NCBI GenBank assembly: GCA_002409995.1
Contig: DHOR01000014.1
Span: forward strand, 6,143 to 70,142
Direction: 5' to 3'
Length of the DNA: 64,000 nucleotides
Source of the DNA: Hungatella sp. UBA5385
Lineage (GTDB): Bacteria > Bacillota > Clostridia > Lachnospirales > Lachnospiraceae
Shown: piece by piece, positions 28,969 through 38,560 of the stretch
Numbering within the stretch: position 1 is the stretch's first letter
Layout of the letters: each line of letters starts with the position of its first letter
The notes under the pieces: generated by a model
What the model was told of the DNA's origin: nothing
Databases searched by the model: none
Seen by the model: the letters and a program-made list of their open reading frames with translations, nothing else
Program-made: the position numbers and the translations under genes

Positions 28969-30363
28969 TTGAAACAGAAAAAAATAACATATATGCTCTT
29001 CCCGCTGGCAGGTGTAATATTCTGTTTGTGGTATCTATATGCAGCCACAGCTGATGGCATATACTCTGATTATGTACGTCTGGTTAACAGCTATCTCCCT
29101 GATGTTGCCAATCCAAAGAAGTTTTTTGTGCCTGATATATTAACCCGGATTCCCATCACATATCTTGGCAGGATTATTAATGTAACTCTTTTTGATTACA
29201 ACCTTCTTTTTGATCGTGTGCTGGGGGTCATGGGACTTGGACTTTCCGGTGTGGTTCTGGGATTATATTGCAGGGAACGCAATGTGAATCTGATTTGGTA
29301 CGGTATTATCACTGTGCTAATGTTCAGCCTTAACAAATGGGAAATGCTTGTTAATGGCAGCGGCTGGCCTCATTTCCTGGCATTTGCAGGTTTCTATCTC
29401 CATTACCTCTTCCTGGATCGAATATGGAGGGAAGAGGAGAAGGGAAAAGACAGAAATTGGCTGTTCCTATTACCTTTTCTCATTACCCTATTAACAGCAG
29501 GTCCATATTGTGCCAGCTACTCTGCGACCATTATGATTGCCTGTGGATTTTGTATTATATGTAAATACAGAAAAAATAAGAAAATAGACAAGCAGTATCT
29601 TCAATATATCATGTGCACTTTAATTCCGTTGCTCCTGTATATGTGGAGTAACTCTATGGCTATCAATGATCATGCAGCCCCGGCAGCCAATGATTCATTG
29701 TTGGTACAGCTTATGGAAACACCTGGTTTTTTTGTTAGATTCCTGTTAAAATCTTTTTCTTCCATGGTTATAGGATATGAGCAGGCTATTATATTATTTA
29801 AAACCAATGGTCCATATATTGTGCTAGGATTCTTTGTGTTTGCCGCCTATCTGACAGCACTATGGATGAACTTCCGCCATCGTATATATGAGCAGACCAT
29901 TTTCCCCTTGATGTTGTTGGTGTCAGGAGGAATAAATCATGTATTGATATTGCTTTCCAGATGGATATTCTTAAATGAAACCTATGGAGCCAGTTCCCGC
30001 TATGCTCTACAGTTTCAAGTAGGAATTCTGGGAATTATTCTAACCTTTGCTTTTGTTTGGAAACAGTCAGCAGAGCAAAAGAAAATAGGGCTTTTTCTAA
30101 GACGGCTGCTTATGGTATTCTTCTGCACCCTGTTTTTAGGCGGAAATTGCTACACTACCCATGCCGAAATAAAACAGGCTCCCCATCGAAAACAGAGTTA
30201 TGAAGATCGTGGAAAGCTTGCTCAGAATTTTGAGAATCTGACAGATGACCAGTTACGACAGAAGTTTGAATATAGAAAAACTCAAGACAACAGCGGTGAA
30301 CTTGTGAGAAATGCTCTTACAATATTAAAAGAAAATGGTCTCAGTGTTTTCCGAAGCAATTGA
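28969..30363 (+). CDS. Polytopic GT-C-like membrane protein, second of three
   Basis: A 464-residue protein that starts at TTG, justified by the strong GAGGGGAGAGG site just upstream; no in-frame ATG precedes the first helix. An N-terminal hydrophobic helix is followed by an extracytoplasmic loop with acidic residues (GIYSDYVRL), then about nine further helices and a short polar C-terminal tail. The topology fits GT-C enzymes. It may also be a glycan-biosynthesis membrane protein of unassigned role. It is 18 bases from the upstream gene and shares the operon with the heptose pathway. Confidence 0.6.
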   Translation: MKQKKITYMLFPLAGVIFCLWYLYAATADGIYSDYVRLVNSYLPDVANPKKFFVPDILTRIPITYLGRIINVTLFDYNLLFDRVLGVMGLGLSGVVLGLYCRERNVNLIWYGIITVLMFSLNKWEMLVNGSGWPHFLAFAGFYLHYLFLDRIWREEEKGKDRNWLFLLPFLITLLTAGPYCASYSATIMIACGFCIICKYRKNKKIDKQYLQYIMCTLIPLLLYMWSNSMAINDHAAPAANDSLLVQLMETPGFFVRFLLKSFSSMVIGYEQAIILFKTNGPYIVLGFFVFAAYLTALWMNFRHRIYEQTIFPLMLLVSGGINHVLILLSRWIFLNETYGASSRYALQFQVGILGIILTFAFVWKQSAEQKKIGLFLRRLLMVFFCTLFLGGNCYTTHAEIKQAPHRKQSYEDRGKLAQNFENLTDDQLRQKFEYRKTQDNSGELVRNALTILKENGLSVFRSN

Positions 30364-30376
30364 GGTGACAGCTACT

Positions 30377-32710
30377 ATGGAAAAAATGGAAAAGAATAAA
30401 TGGAAATTGATTTTCTGTGGGGCAGTCATTCTGACTGCGATTCTCTATTCCTCCAATGAATTATTTATCAAAGGAATATTATCATGGCACAGAACCCAAC
30501 CAGAATATAAATGTATGATGGCAGAAGCAGCAATTCTCTTCTGCCTATTTTCTGTTATTCTTAAAATGGGAAAAAATAAAAAAATAATATTCATATCCAT
30601 AGCAGCGATTTTATCTCTGTTTTTATGGGCACATGTTGTCTTTCTTCCTGTTCTCATTTCAGGTATTTATATGCTGTATTTGTTGGAAGCTGGGAATTTT
30701 ATAAGAGTAGTGGTATTACGGCTTCCGGGTCAAGATGAAAAGGCAGCGGATTTTTTGACAGGATGTATTTCTGTTATACTAATTTTCTGTATTATGTCAG
30801 CTGTAGGAGTTGGAGCAATTGGGTGGTTGAAGCTGTTTGTTATTGTAACAGGGGCTTTTCTTGTAGGAAGAGCTGTATTAAGATTGAAAAAGGGTACTGA
30901 ATTGCCTAATCATATGGAAGTTGGTGGTCCAGAGACACGGGAGCTGCAAATTCCTTGGCAGATATCTCTGTTCATTGCCTTTATTTTAACAATGCTCTGT
31001 ATACAGGCAGGACGAATGAACATTGCTGTTGATTTTGATAGTTTGTGGTATGGTGTCCGTTCACGTTTTATTCTGGATAATGGTAATGGAATTTATGAAA
31101 ATCTGGGAACAATAGGAATTGTATATACTTATTCCAAAGGTTGGGAAGTATTAACACTGCCATTGGCTGATCTTCCATCCTACAGTTTTCTCATAAGTGT
31201 GAATCTATGGCTGGCAGCCGGTACCATATATATGGCATATAGACTTGCAGCACTTTTTATGAATAAAAAACAGGCAGTATTTTTGGCGGCAATTATGTCA
31301 TCTGTTCCCGGAATTATGAATATGGCAATTACTACTAAAACAGACATAGTCACACTTTTATTTCAGGAAATAATGATTTACTTTATTATCTTCTATATAA
31401 AAGAAGGACGCATTTCAATACGCAACTTGGCTTACAGTTTATCAGCCTTTTTCCTAACCTGGACTTTAAAGCCTACTGCTATTGTATTCTCTACTGCAAT
31501 TTTTGGTATGAGTATTCTGTTCCTTCTCTGGAAACGATACCTGCCTTCTATTGTAAAGAAAAATACGAAAAATAATACAAACCAAACTACAAAAATCAAT
31601 ACAAAAGAAAATCATATGCTGGGAAGTTTTGGAATAGCAGCAATTTCACTGGCAGCCCTTCTGGCAATATGGGCAAGAACTATAATAATTACAGGGCTCC
31701 CGGTTACTTCGGTATTTTCATCAGTTCTTACAAAACTTGGATTTAAGATGAAATATCCATTTCAAATTAGTCAGATACCAAATAGCGGCGTTGACTTATC
31801 CTTAAAGGGAAAAGTAATGCATTTTGCCAGACGCCTATTTGACTTCCTTCTTCGCCCTCAGGGAGAGGATATGGACCATGTGATACTTGCGTGGAGTGGA
31901 TTTATCCTGCTCATCCTATTTATATTGTGGATATTGTGCTGCTTTTGCAAAAAAAATGTGGAAAACCAGAATGAAAAGCTGCTGTCAGACTATTTAAAGG
32001 TCATTTTTTTACCATTTTTAGTTGTCAACATCATAAGTCTCGCCATGTTGACTCAGGTAGATGGCAATTACTTTATGTTTCTTTGTGTACTATCAGCACT
32101 CTGTGTATTCAGACTGGTAAGCCGCCTGACAGATTCTGTACTAAGAAATGGAATCTATGCATTTATGATACCTGTTATGCTATTCCTTGCAATAACATCT
32201 TCCCTCACCAATTGGAGCTGGACTGTGGGATTTACACCTGTTTCTTTCAAGCATCATGGTTATTATGATCATCTGGAAGAAAAGCGTCAGAATCTATTTG
32301 CAAAGGGAAACGGTGAGATTTGGAATATATTAGCATCAGATTCCCAAACTCGGCTGATAGCGGTAGGAGACCATCCAGATGTCCTGGCTTTTCCCTGTAA
32401 TGTACAATCCTACGATGATATTACCGGCGTATGGGGAAATGTTGTCTTGGTGAAAACTATGGATAACTTTGTAGAATTTATGGATTATGCTGATACAGAT
32501 TATGTCTATGTCCAGTCGGGTTACATGCAGGAGGATCAGAGATGCTATAGTCTGGTTCGAACATTAGTTGAATATGGAAAACTGGAGCTGATACATTATG
32601 AAGCCGGCAATGTGCTTGCGAAAGTTGTATTAGACGGAGAATATACAGAGAAATCCCGTAATGCATTGACAGAATTTGACAGATGTTATATAAAAAAGGA
32701 AGTACAATAG
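30377..32710 (+). CDS. Polytopic GT-C-like membrane protein, third of three
   Basis: A 777-residue protein counted from ATG 30377, preceded by GAGGTG; an ATG 42 bases earlier lies inside the upstream gene without a ribosome site. It has about 12 hydrophobic helices. The loop AVDFDSLWYGVRSRF carries paired Asp residues where GT-C enzymes place the catalytic acid. A ~200-residue soluble C-terminal part follows the last helix. A Lys/Asn/Thr-rich insert (near 400-420) interrupts the membrane region. It is probably a polyprenyl-phosphate-sugar-dependent transferase, inferred from topology and neighbours. Confidence 0.6.
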   Translation: MEKMEKNKWKLIFCGAVILTAILYSSNELFIKGILSWHRTQPEYKCMMAEAAILFCLFSVILKMGKNKKIIFISIAAILSLFLWAHVVFLPVLISGIYMLYLLEAGNFIRVVVLRLPGQDEKAADFLTGCISVILIFCIMSAVGVGAIGWLKLFVIVTGAFLVGRAVLRLKKGTELPNHMEVGGPETRELQIPWQISLFIAFILTMLCIQAGRMNIAVDFDSLWYGVRSRFILDNGNGIYENLGTIGIVYTYSKGWEVLTLPLADLPSYSFLISVNLWLAAGTIYMAYRLAALFMNKKQAVFLAAIMSSVPGIMNMAITTKTDIVTLLFQEIMIYFIIFYIKEGRISIRNLAYSLSAFFLTWTLKPTAIVFSTAIFGMSILFLLWKRYLPSIVKKNTKNNTNQTTKINTKENHMLGSFGIAAISLAALLAIWARTIIITGLPVTSVFSSVLTKLGFKMKYPFQISQIPNSGVDLSLKGKVMHFARRLFDFLLRPQGEDMDHVILAWSGFILLILFILWILCCFCKKNVENQNEKLLSDYLKVIFLPFLVVNIISLAMLTQVDGNYFMFLCVLSALCVFRLVSRLTDSVLRNGIYAFMIPVMLFLAITSSLTNWSWTVGFTPVSFKHHGYYDHLEEKRQNLFAKGNGEIWNILASDSQTRLIAVGDHPDVLAFPCNVQSYDDITGVWGNVVLVKTMDNFVEFMDYADTDYVYVQSGYMQEDQRCYSLVRTLVEYGKLELIHYEAGNVLAKVVLDGEYTEKSRNALTEFDRCYIKKEVQ

Positions 32711-32727
32711 AAGTGAGGAGTTTGACC

Positions 32728-33657
32728 ATGGGAAAAAAGATATCAGTCGTTGTATCATGTTATAACGAAGAGTTGGCTTTGGGTCAATATTATATGGAAA
32801 CAACGAAGGTATTGCAGAATATAGACTGGGATTATGAGTTGATTTTCGTCAATGACGGCAGTCAGGATGGAAGTTTTGACATTTTATCTGACCTTGCTGA
32901 TAAGAATCCTAAGGTAAAGGTAGTATCATTTTCCAGAAATTTTGGACATGAGGCAGCCATGATTGCCGGTATAGACTACAGCAATGGTGATGCAATTGTC
33001 TGCATGGATGCAGATCTTCAGCATCCACCGGAATGTATTCCTGCAATTCTTGAAAAAATAGAAGAGGGATATGATGTAATCAGCATGGTGCGTACGAAAA
33101 ATGAATCTGCCGGCTGGTTCAAGAATTTTGCGTCTGCAGCATTCTATCACCTGATTAACGTTTTATCAGATGTAAAGTTCGAGCCAAATGCTTCTGACTT
33201 CTTTGCTATATCCAAAAAAGCAGCTAAAATTATTAAGAATAATTACAGAGAAAAAGTCCGTTTCCTCCGGGGGTACGTACAGAATATAGGATTTAAAAAG
33301 ACCTCTATAGAATATGAGGCAAGAGATAGAGTAGCAGGAGAGAGCAAATACAGCATTAGAAAGCTGTTCACATTTTCCATTAATACAATTATGTGTTTTT
33401 CCAATCTGCCCTTAAAGCTTGGAATCTATGCAGGTGGTATGGCAGGCATCCTTGGTCTCATTATGATGGCATACACCATATGGAGTTGGGCGAAAGTAGG
33501 TACACCCAATGGATATGCAACCACCATTGTGTTGATTTGTTTTATGTTTGCAGTTTTATTCTTCTTAGTTGGAATTATTGGAAATTATATTGCTATATTA
33601 TTTACTGAATTAAAAGACAGGCCCATCTATATTGTGGGCGATACCAAGAATATTTAA
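32728..33657 (+). CDS. GtrB/DPM1-like polyprenyl-phosphate glycosyltransferase
   Basis: A 309-residue protein with a GT2 catalytic domain (VVSCYNEE at 8-15, NDGS at 42-45, DADLQHPPE at 94-102, then the basic RFLRGYVQNIGF segment) and two C-terminal membrane helices. This is the layout of GtrB/YkcC-type enzymes, which move a sugar from a nucleotide donor to undecaprenyl phosphate on the inner face of the membrane. ATG 32728 follows GTGAGGAG; the in-frame upstream codons lie in the preceding gene. As last gene of the hddC operon, a natural donor would be GDP-heptose, which resembles the GDP-mannose used by DPM1. That specificity is inference. Confidence 0.85.
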   Translation: MGKKISVVVSCYNEELALGQYYMETTKVLQNIDWDYELIFVNDGSQDGSFDILSDLADKNPKVKVVSFSRNFGHEAAMIAGIDYSNGDAIVCMDADLQHPPECIPAILEKIEEGYDVISMVRTKNESAGWFKNFASAAFYHLINVLSDVKFEPNASDFFAISKKAAKIIKNNYREKVRFLRGYVQNIGFKKTSIEYEARDRVAGESKYSIRKLFTFSINTIMCFSNLPLKLGIYAGGMAGILGLIMMAYTIWSWAKVGTPNGYATTIVLICFMFAVLFFLVGIIGNYIAILFTELKDRPIYIVGDTKNI

Positions 33658-33702
33658 AACTGGGGTTCGACCCTTTGTATCAAAGGGTCGAACCCCAGTT
33701 TT
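33656..33702. terminator. Perfect 22-bp bidirectional terminator
   Basis: The arms at 33656-33677 and 33681-33702 are perfectly complementary with a 3-base loop, starting with AAAA and ending with TTTT. It separates the convergent glycosyltransferase and lysozyme genes and can end transcription on both strands. Confidence 0.92.
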
Positions 33703-33723
33703 AAATGTTGTAATATTCGCGAA

Positions 33724-35352
33724 TTAATGTATTCCAGGTCCAATTTCACCAGTTGGCTTTGGTGCTTCCGTTTCTGCAGGAGCAGATGGCTGAACATTAT
33801 CACCAGGTGATTCCTGTGAAGGAGCAGTCTGACTTCCGTCACCGCCTTCAGCACTTTCGGCAGGGACTTCAACCTTAGTACAAACACCGCTATCGTCGAT
33901 AGAGTAGTCAACTCCATCAATTGTCATTGTTGTAGATGCCACCATCTTACCATCAGATGGATTTAAGTAATAGAACTGACCATTCACATCTGTTAAGCCT
34001 GTGACCATTCCGCCGCTACCATTAAAATAGTACCAGGAGTTATCTACCTGACGCCAGCCAGTTGTCATTTTTCCTGAGGAATTGCTGAGATAATACTTGG
34101 CATTGCCTTCCTCTAACCAGCCATTATGCATTTTCCCATCATTATTTAAATAATACCAGCTTCCATCGGGATTAATCCAACCTTTTGCCATATCATAACT
34201 CTGATTGAAATAGTACCAGGTATTATCCATTGATCTCCAGCCTGTAGCAGCAGCGCCGCTTCCTGTGAGGAAATACTTCTTGTCATTGTCAGTATGCCAG
34301 CCAGTTACCATGGCACCGTCATTATTCATATAGTAACGTGAACCGTTGTCATCTAACCAGCCTGTATTCATAGCACCACTGTTATTAAAGAAATACCATT
34401 TGTCAGAAAGTTGATTCCAGCCTGTTACCATGCGACCATCTTTTTCTTCCAGGTAATAATGAACTCCTGCTTTTTCCAGCCAGCCCTTGGAAGCCAATCC
34501 CTGAGAGTCCATATAGTACCAGCCATTACCATCATCAATCCAGTTGTCTTTCTGCATTTTATAATTCTGATAATAATATGTATTATTTCCAATTGTTCTC
34601 CACAGATTACCAGGAAGCTTTGGAGTTAAATCTTTGTAAAGGAAATCAATATCTACATTGCCAGCGATTCCATTTATAGTACCGGTACTTGTAACCTGCC
34701 ACATAATAGGATCAGAATAATTATGCTGCACACCATAACGTGCAACCCAAACATCGTATTTCATATTGGATAAGTCAATCTTATTAGCAAGCCAGTGGTC
34801 ATTGGCATAGATTATGGGGTAGTATCCTGCATCTTCTATTCTCTTACAGAAAGCATTGGTAATCTCCGTTACCTCAGCAGGAGAGAGAGTCCCCAGTGTA
34901 CCGCTGTCTTCTGCATCAAATGCAATTGGAAATGATATCGGATATTCCTTAACCAGATCCAGAACAAAGTCCGCTTCCTGGATTGCCATCTCAGGAGTTG
35001 TTGCAAGAGAATAAATATAAGCGCCAACTTTAATGCCTGCATCAGAAGCGCCCTTTACATTGGCGTGAAAATATGGGTCAACCACTCCTTTGGACCGAGT
35101 TCCAAGCATAACAAAATCCACATCATCAGCTGCAACTGCAGCCCAGTTAATATTGCCCTGCCATCTGGAAACATCAATACCTCTTGCGATTGCCTTAGTA
35201 ATAACAGTACCATCAGCCAGTTGATAGTATCCATTTACCTTATTATAAGCAGCTAACGATTCCATAGCTGGGAATAATCCGGCTCCCGTTAAGCCGAGAA
35301 GAGCACTAAGAGCAGCAGCGGTAACCTGTCTGGTTATCTTTCTGTGTTTCAA
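33724..35352 (-). CDS. GH25 lysozyme with choline-binding-type wall repeats
   Basis: A 542-residue secreted muramidase. The start codon is TTG, supported by AAGGAGG seven to eight bases upstream and a signal peptide beginning at once (1-35). A GH25 domain (~56-245) carries the family acids Asp60 (GIDVS), Asp146 and Glu148 (FDAED). About ten aromatic/Gly wall repeats (YYFNxSG.M.TGW type, ~250-475) follow, and then a Pro/Glu/Ser-rich tail. The enzyme would cleave the beta-1,4 bond between N-acetylmuramic acid and N-acetylglucosamine while docked on phosphocholine-bearing wall polymers. The architecture is that of pneumococcal phage/Lyc-type lysozymes but with a signal peptide, so it is probably a cell-wall remodelling autolysin and not a phage endolysin. 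Confidence 0.92.
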   Translation of the reverse strand: MKHRKITRQVTAAALSALLGLTGAGLFPAMESLAAYNKVNGYYQLADGTVITKAIARGIDVSRWQGNINWAAVAADDVDFVMLGTRSKGVVDPYFHANVKGASDAGIKVGAYIYSLATTPEMAIQEADFVLDLVKEYPISFPIAFDAEDSGTLGTLSPAEVTEITNAFCKRIEDAGYYPIIYANDHWLANKIDLSNMKYDVWVARYGVQHNYSDPIMWQVTSTGTINGIAGNVDIDFLYKDLTPKLPGNLWRTIGNNTYYYQNYKMQKDNWIDDGNGWYYMDSQGLASKGWLEKAGVHYYLEEKDGRMVTGWNQLSDKWYFFNNSGAMNTGWLDDNGSRYYMNNDGAMVTGWHTDNDKKYFLTGSGAAATGWRSMDNTWYYFNQSYDMAKGWINPDGSWYYLNNDGKMHNGWLEEGNAKYYLSNSSGKMTTGWRQVDNSWYYFNGSGGMVTGLTDVNGQFYYLNPSDGKMVASTTMTIDGVDYSIDDSGVCTKVEVPAESAEGGDGSQTAPSQESPGDNVQPSAPAETEAPKPTGEIGPGIH

Positions 35353-35422
35353 TGTAAAATCCTCCTTAATAGTCCATTAATCAGTAATAAATATTAGTAA
35401 TAAATTCTAAGAATAGTCGAAA

Positions 35423-35453
35423 TGGGTATCTGCTCAAAAAGTGCAGACACCCA
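35423..35453 (-). terminator. Stem-loop after the wall-repeat protein gene
   Basis: TGGGTATCTGC (35423-35433) pairs with GCAGACACCCA (35443-35453) with one wobble pair and a 9-base loop. The downstream T content on the minus strand is poor, so partial readthrough into the lysozyme gene is possible. No clear promoter is seen for the lysozyme gene between here and its start. Confidence 0.55.
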
Positions 35454-35503
35454 CACAAAACTGTTGATTTATATAATTTTATAATAACTAAATCTTGCTA
35501 TCA

Positions 35504-36583
35504 TCAACCTGGACCACTGGTTTTTCCAGGTGGCAGATCATAGAAACCATTATTGGAAGAGCCGGAAGAACTACTTCCTGGTGCGTTTGAGTTATTATTG
35601 TTATTATTTCCAGTTGGCCCTGTGTTACCTGAGTTATTAGAAGTACCTCCTGGACCTGAGGAATTTGTATTGCCTCCACTGCCAGATGAACCTGGACTAT
35701 TCACATTCACACCTGATGGAGCGCCGGAATCATAACCATTACCAGTGTATGCGCCACTGGAATTAAAGGTATAATTAGTTCCATTAATGGTTAATGTAGT
35801 GTTGGCTGCCATCTTGCCTGTTGAAGGATCAAGATAATAATAAACGTTGGAAAGCTCAATCCAGCCAGTCATCATATGACCAGCATCATTAAAATAATAC
35901 CAGGAGCCATCAATCTGCTTCCACTTATGAGTCATCTTGCCGTTGGTATCCATGTAATACTTATTGGTACTATCACTAAGCCAGCCGGTCATCATCTTAC
36001 CTAAAACAGATTTTGCGTCCATATTGAGATAGTAGTAATCACTGCCAACCTGTGTCCAGCCAGTCATCATCTTACCGTCTGAACCAAAGTAGAACCAGTC
36101 ATTGCCTATTTGTCCCCAGCCAATGGTACACAACCCATTCTCTTTAAAATAATACCAGCCGCCATCCATCTCACGCCAACCGGTGGACATGGTGCCATCA
36201 CCCTTCATATAGTAATAGTCATTACCAATTCTAAGCCAGCCCTTCACCATAACTCCGGTGTCGTCCATAAGATAGTAATACTTATTATCTATCTTTACCC
36301 ACTTGGTAGCCATTACGCCATTAGAATGAAAATAATACCAGTTTCCGTTAATCTGTTTCCAGCCTGTGCTCATATATCCTGTTGAAAGATCAAGATAATA
36401 GTAAGCGCCATCTGCGGTTTTCACCCAGCCCTTATGCACTGAGCCATCAGTATCATAATATTTCCACTGAGAACCTTCAGACTGCCAGCCAGTAGCTGCC
36501 CAGGCGGTTCCAGCGGGTAATAAAATAGCAGTTCCCATAAACCCGGCAATCAGCAGTGCGGTCACTTTTTTCCTACCCAGCAT
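35504..36583 (-). CDS. Secreted choline-binding-type repeat protein
   Basis: A 359-residue protein with a signal peptide (~1-29). About eleven tandem ~20-residue repeats of the GWxxxxxxWYYFxxxGxMxTGW type fill nearly the whole chain (~31-265). A low-complexity Gly/Ser/Asn/Pro tail includes a run of Asn. No catalytic domain is present. Such repeat-only proteins bind phosphocholine on wall teichoic polymers and act as adhesins or wall decoration. The AGGAGGAGG ribosome site before ATG is very strong, suggesting high expression. It sits beside the LicC/LicA-type gene that could make the ligand precursor. Confidence 0.88.
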   Translation of the reverse strand: MLGRKKVTALLIAGFMGTAILLPAGTAWAATGWQSEGSQWKYYDTDGSVHKGWVKTADGAYYYLDLSTGYMSTGWKQINGNWYYFHSNGVMATKWVKIDNKYYYLMDDTGVMVKGWLRIGNDYYYMKGDGTMSTGWREMDGGWYYFKENGLCTIGWGQIGNDWFYFGSDGKMMTGWTQVGSDYYYLNMDAKSVLGKMMTGWLSDSTNKYYMDTNGKMTHKWKQIDGSWYYFNDAGHMMTGWIELSNVYYYLDPSTGKMAANTTLTINGTNYTFNSSGAYTGNGYDSGAPSGVNVNSPGSSGSGGNTNSSGPGGTSNNSGNTGPTGNNNNNNSNAPGSSSSGSSNNGFYDLPPGKTSGPG

Positions 36584-36631
36584 TTAATTCTCCTCCTCCT
36601 GATCAAATAATTCGTTATTAAACATGTCCCC

Positions 36632-36640
36632 ATTATATCA
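36632..36640 (-). promoter_or_regulatory. Extended -10 promoter of the wall-repeat protein gene
   Basis: On the minus strand TGATATAAT is an extended -10, about 50 bases upstream of the start. A -35 match is weak. The rest of the 36584-36736 gap is AT-rich with no other signal. Confidence 0.6.
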
Positions 36641-36736
36641 CAGGAATCCCCAGAATACATAAAAAAATTATTACGATTTGTAAACAATTTTCCAAAAAAT
36701 GTTTAATATGGTCGGATTTGCTCCATTTGCTAACAA

Positions 36737-38560
36737 TTAGATCGAACTAATTTCTTTACATTTCTTATAGTATTGTTTTGCATACCGATACATAATGATT
36801 GTATACTCTCCAAACTCCTCTCCAAGAGAAGCTTTATATACAGCCCAAAGACTCCACAAGAATCCCCCAAGAGCCATATGAGCATAAATAGAGTAGCGTT
36901 CTTCGTCGGTTGGTTCCCGCTGTAAATATATCTGAATTAATTGTTCTGTTTCTTCTTCATTATAATAGGAATAGATGGCACACATAGAAACATCAACAAG
37001 AGGATCGCACATCCCGGCATATTCCCAGTCAATGAGCCTGATTTGTCCATCTGGGAGAATGAGAAAATTATCTACATTGTCATCTAAGTGTGATAATCGT
37101 TTGGGTCGATTAAGGCTATCCAGCTTATCCAGAAGCTCAGTCATATGGCTTCGTACTTCATTATAATCTTCAAATAAAATGTCACCATGGCTTTTACACA
37201 GCTTTTCATAAAAATCAATTCTTTCCCTAAGATCAAAGCTGTGGTCAACTGTAAGACCGGAGTTATGAAGCTTTCTAACAATATTCATGCAGGAAGCTAT
37301 TTCCTCCGGATTCTTCGCATCAGCATTTCTTGCCCCTTCATAATACTCGGCTATTTTGTAGCCTGTGTCTCCATCAAAGTGGATAATGGTTTCTGTTATG
37401 TCAAGATCTTTTACAGCATCATAAACTGCTTTTTCCTGTTTTCTGTTAATAAGAAGTTCTGTTCCAGGACCAGGTATTCTACAGATATAGTGGTGGCTAT
37501 TAATGGAGAATAAGAATGATTTATTGGTCATTCCGGATTTTAAACAGCGGAGATTGATAATTTCTGATTCCTTAATATTGAACACTTTTGAAACCAGTTC
37601 CAAAGCCTGATTGTCAGAGTGGTTTTGATATTTGATATCAAAATGACGCAGCTCTTCCAGATTTTCAAACTCATATACTTCATCCATTTGCCTGCGATTG
37701 ATGAAGATATCAATGTTCTTCTGTGCTTCTGGAAGACTGGGAAGTCTTTTAGCAGCTTCACCTGACAGAAGTTCCAGCAAAACATGTTCCCAATAGAATT
37801 GTTCTGTTCCAGGAAGTTCATAGTAATTCTCAAGGACAGTGAGAAACTGATCTGAGAACTCTTTTGAAAAATAAGCTGGTCCATACATAACCCAGCAGTC
37901 CTGTCCACCTATGACCACTTCATTTATTCGCCCTTTTTTATTGGTTATGAGGCACCATTCTGAAGTCTCTCCTTCCATATAAGAAGATGAATACCAGGCA
38001 CTGCCTTCATAAGCATGATACATGTTGTGACGCATCCAGTTATCGGAGGCGAGAACATACATGTTTTTACCACGAAGGATTTTCCTGGCGTGGTAAATGG
38101 TTGCCAGGGTGTTTTTGCAGGAGTATTCTGCATTGTATAGAAGCTTTACGTTATATTTATCTATGAGATATTCGAATTTTTCTTTAAGGTAACCAACTAC
38201 GATGGTGATGTCTGTGACTCCGACTTCGTGAAGTTGGCGAATCTGACGTTCGATCATTCGCTCCCCGAAGACTTCCAGCAGACCTTTTGGGGTTTCAAAG
38301 GTTAAAGGTACGAAGCGTGAGCCAAAACCTGCGGCTATGATGAGAGCTCCATCTACTTTGTTTTGTTTGAGGAGCTCTTTGCCGTCTGGGAGAAGTTCAT
38401 AGGAGTTTGATGGGCCTGGGGAGATTAAGTTATTTTCTATGCATTCTTTGACCAGGTTGTTGGTGGTGCCGAGAGACACGTACAGTTCCTGGGAAAGTTC
38501 TCTTTGGGTGATGGTTGGGTTTTCTAATATAGAGCGGCATATGATAATAGATCGGTTCAT
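36737..38560 (-). CDS. wHTH - CTP:phosphocholine cytidylyltransferase - choline kinase fusion
   Basis: A 607-residue three-domain protein. Residues 1-60 form a winged helix (RELSQELYVSLGTTNNLVKE). Residues ~70-290 form a LicC-like nucleotidyltransferase, with AAGFGSRFVPLT at 76-87, PKGLLEVFGE, and ASDNWMRHN for metal. From about 305 there is a LicA-like choline/ethanolamine kinase of the APH fold, with the catalytic HLDDNVDN and metal-binding LIDWEYAG. Together they would phosphorylate choline and activate it to CDP-choline for wall-polymer decoration. This fits the several choline-binding-type proteins on both sides. No licD transferase or choline importer gene is in the window. The helix-turn-helix could make it self-regulatory. 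AAGGAGG precedes ATG. Related amino-alcohol substrates are possible. Confidence 0.85.
   Translation of the reverse strand: MNRSIIICRSILENPTITQRELSQELYVSLGTTNNLVKECIENNLISPGPSNSYELLPDGKELLKQNKVDGALIIAAGFGSRFVPLTFETPKGLLEVFGERMIERQIRQLHEVGVTDITIVVGYLKEKFEYLIDKYNVKLLYNAEYSCKNTLATIYHARKILRGKNMYVLASDNWMRHNMYHAYEGSAWYSSSYMEGETSEWCLITNKKGRINEVVIGGQDCWVMYGPAYFSKEFSDQFLTVLENYYELPGTEQFYWEHVLLELLSGEAAKRLPSLPEAQKNIDIFINRRQMDEVYEFENLEELRHFDIKYQNHSDNQALELVSKVFNIKESEIINLRCLKSGMTNKSFLFSINSHHYICRIPGPGTELLINRKQEKAVYDAVKDLDITETIIHFDGDTGYKIAEYYEGARNADAKNPEEIASCMNIVRKLHNSGLTVDHSFDLRERIDFYEKLCKSHGDILFEDYNEVRSHMTELLDKLDSLNRPKRLSHLDDNVDNFLILPDGQIRLIDWEYAGMCDPLVDVSMCAIYSYYNEEETEQLIQIYLQREPTDEERYSIYAHMALGGFLWSLWAVYKASLGEEFGEYTIIMYRYAKQYYKKCKEISSI

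Noticed and set aside
33724..35352. Prophage endolysin
   Set aside because: No phage genes surround it, and it has its own signal peptide and wall-binding repeats like its chromosomal neighbours.
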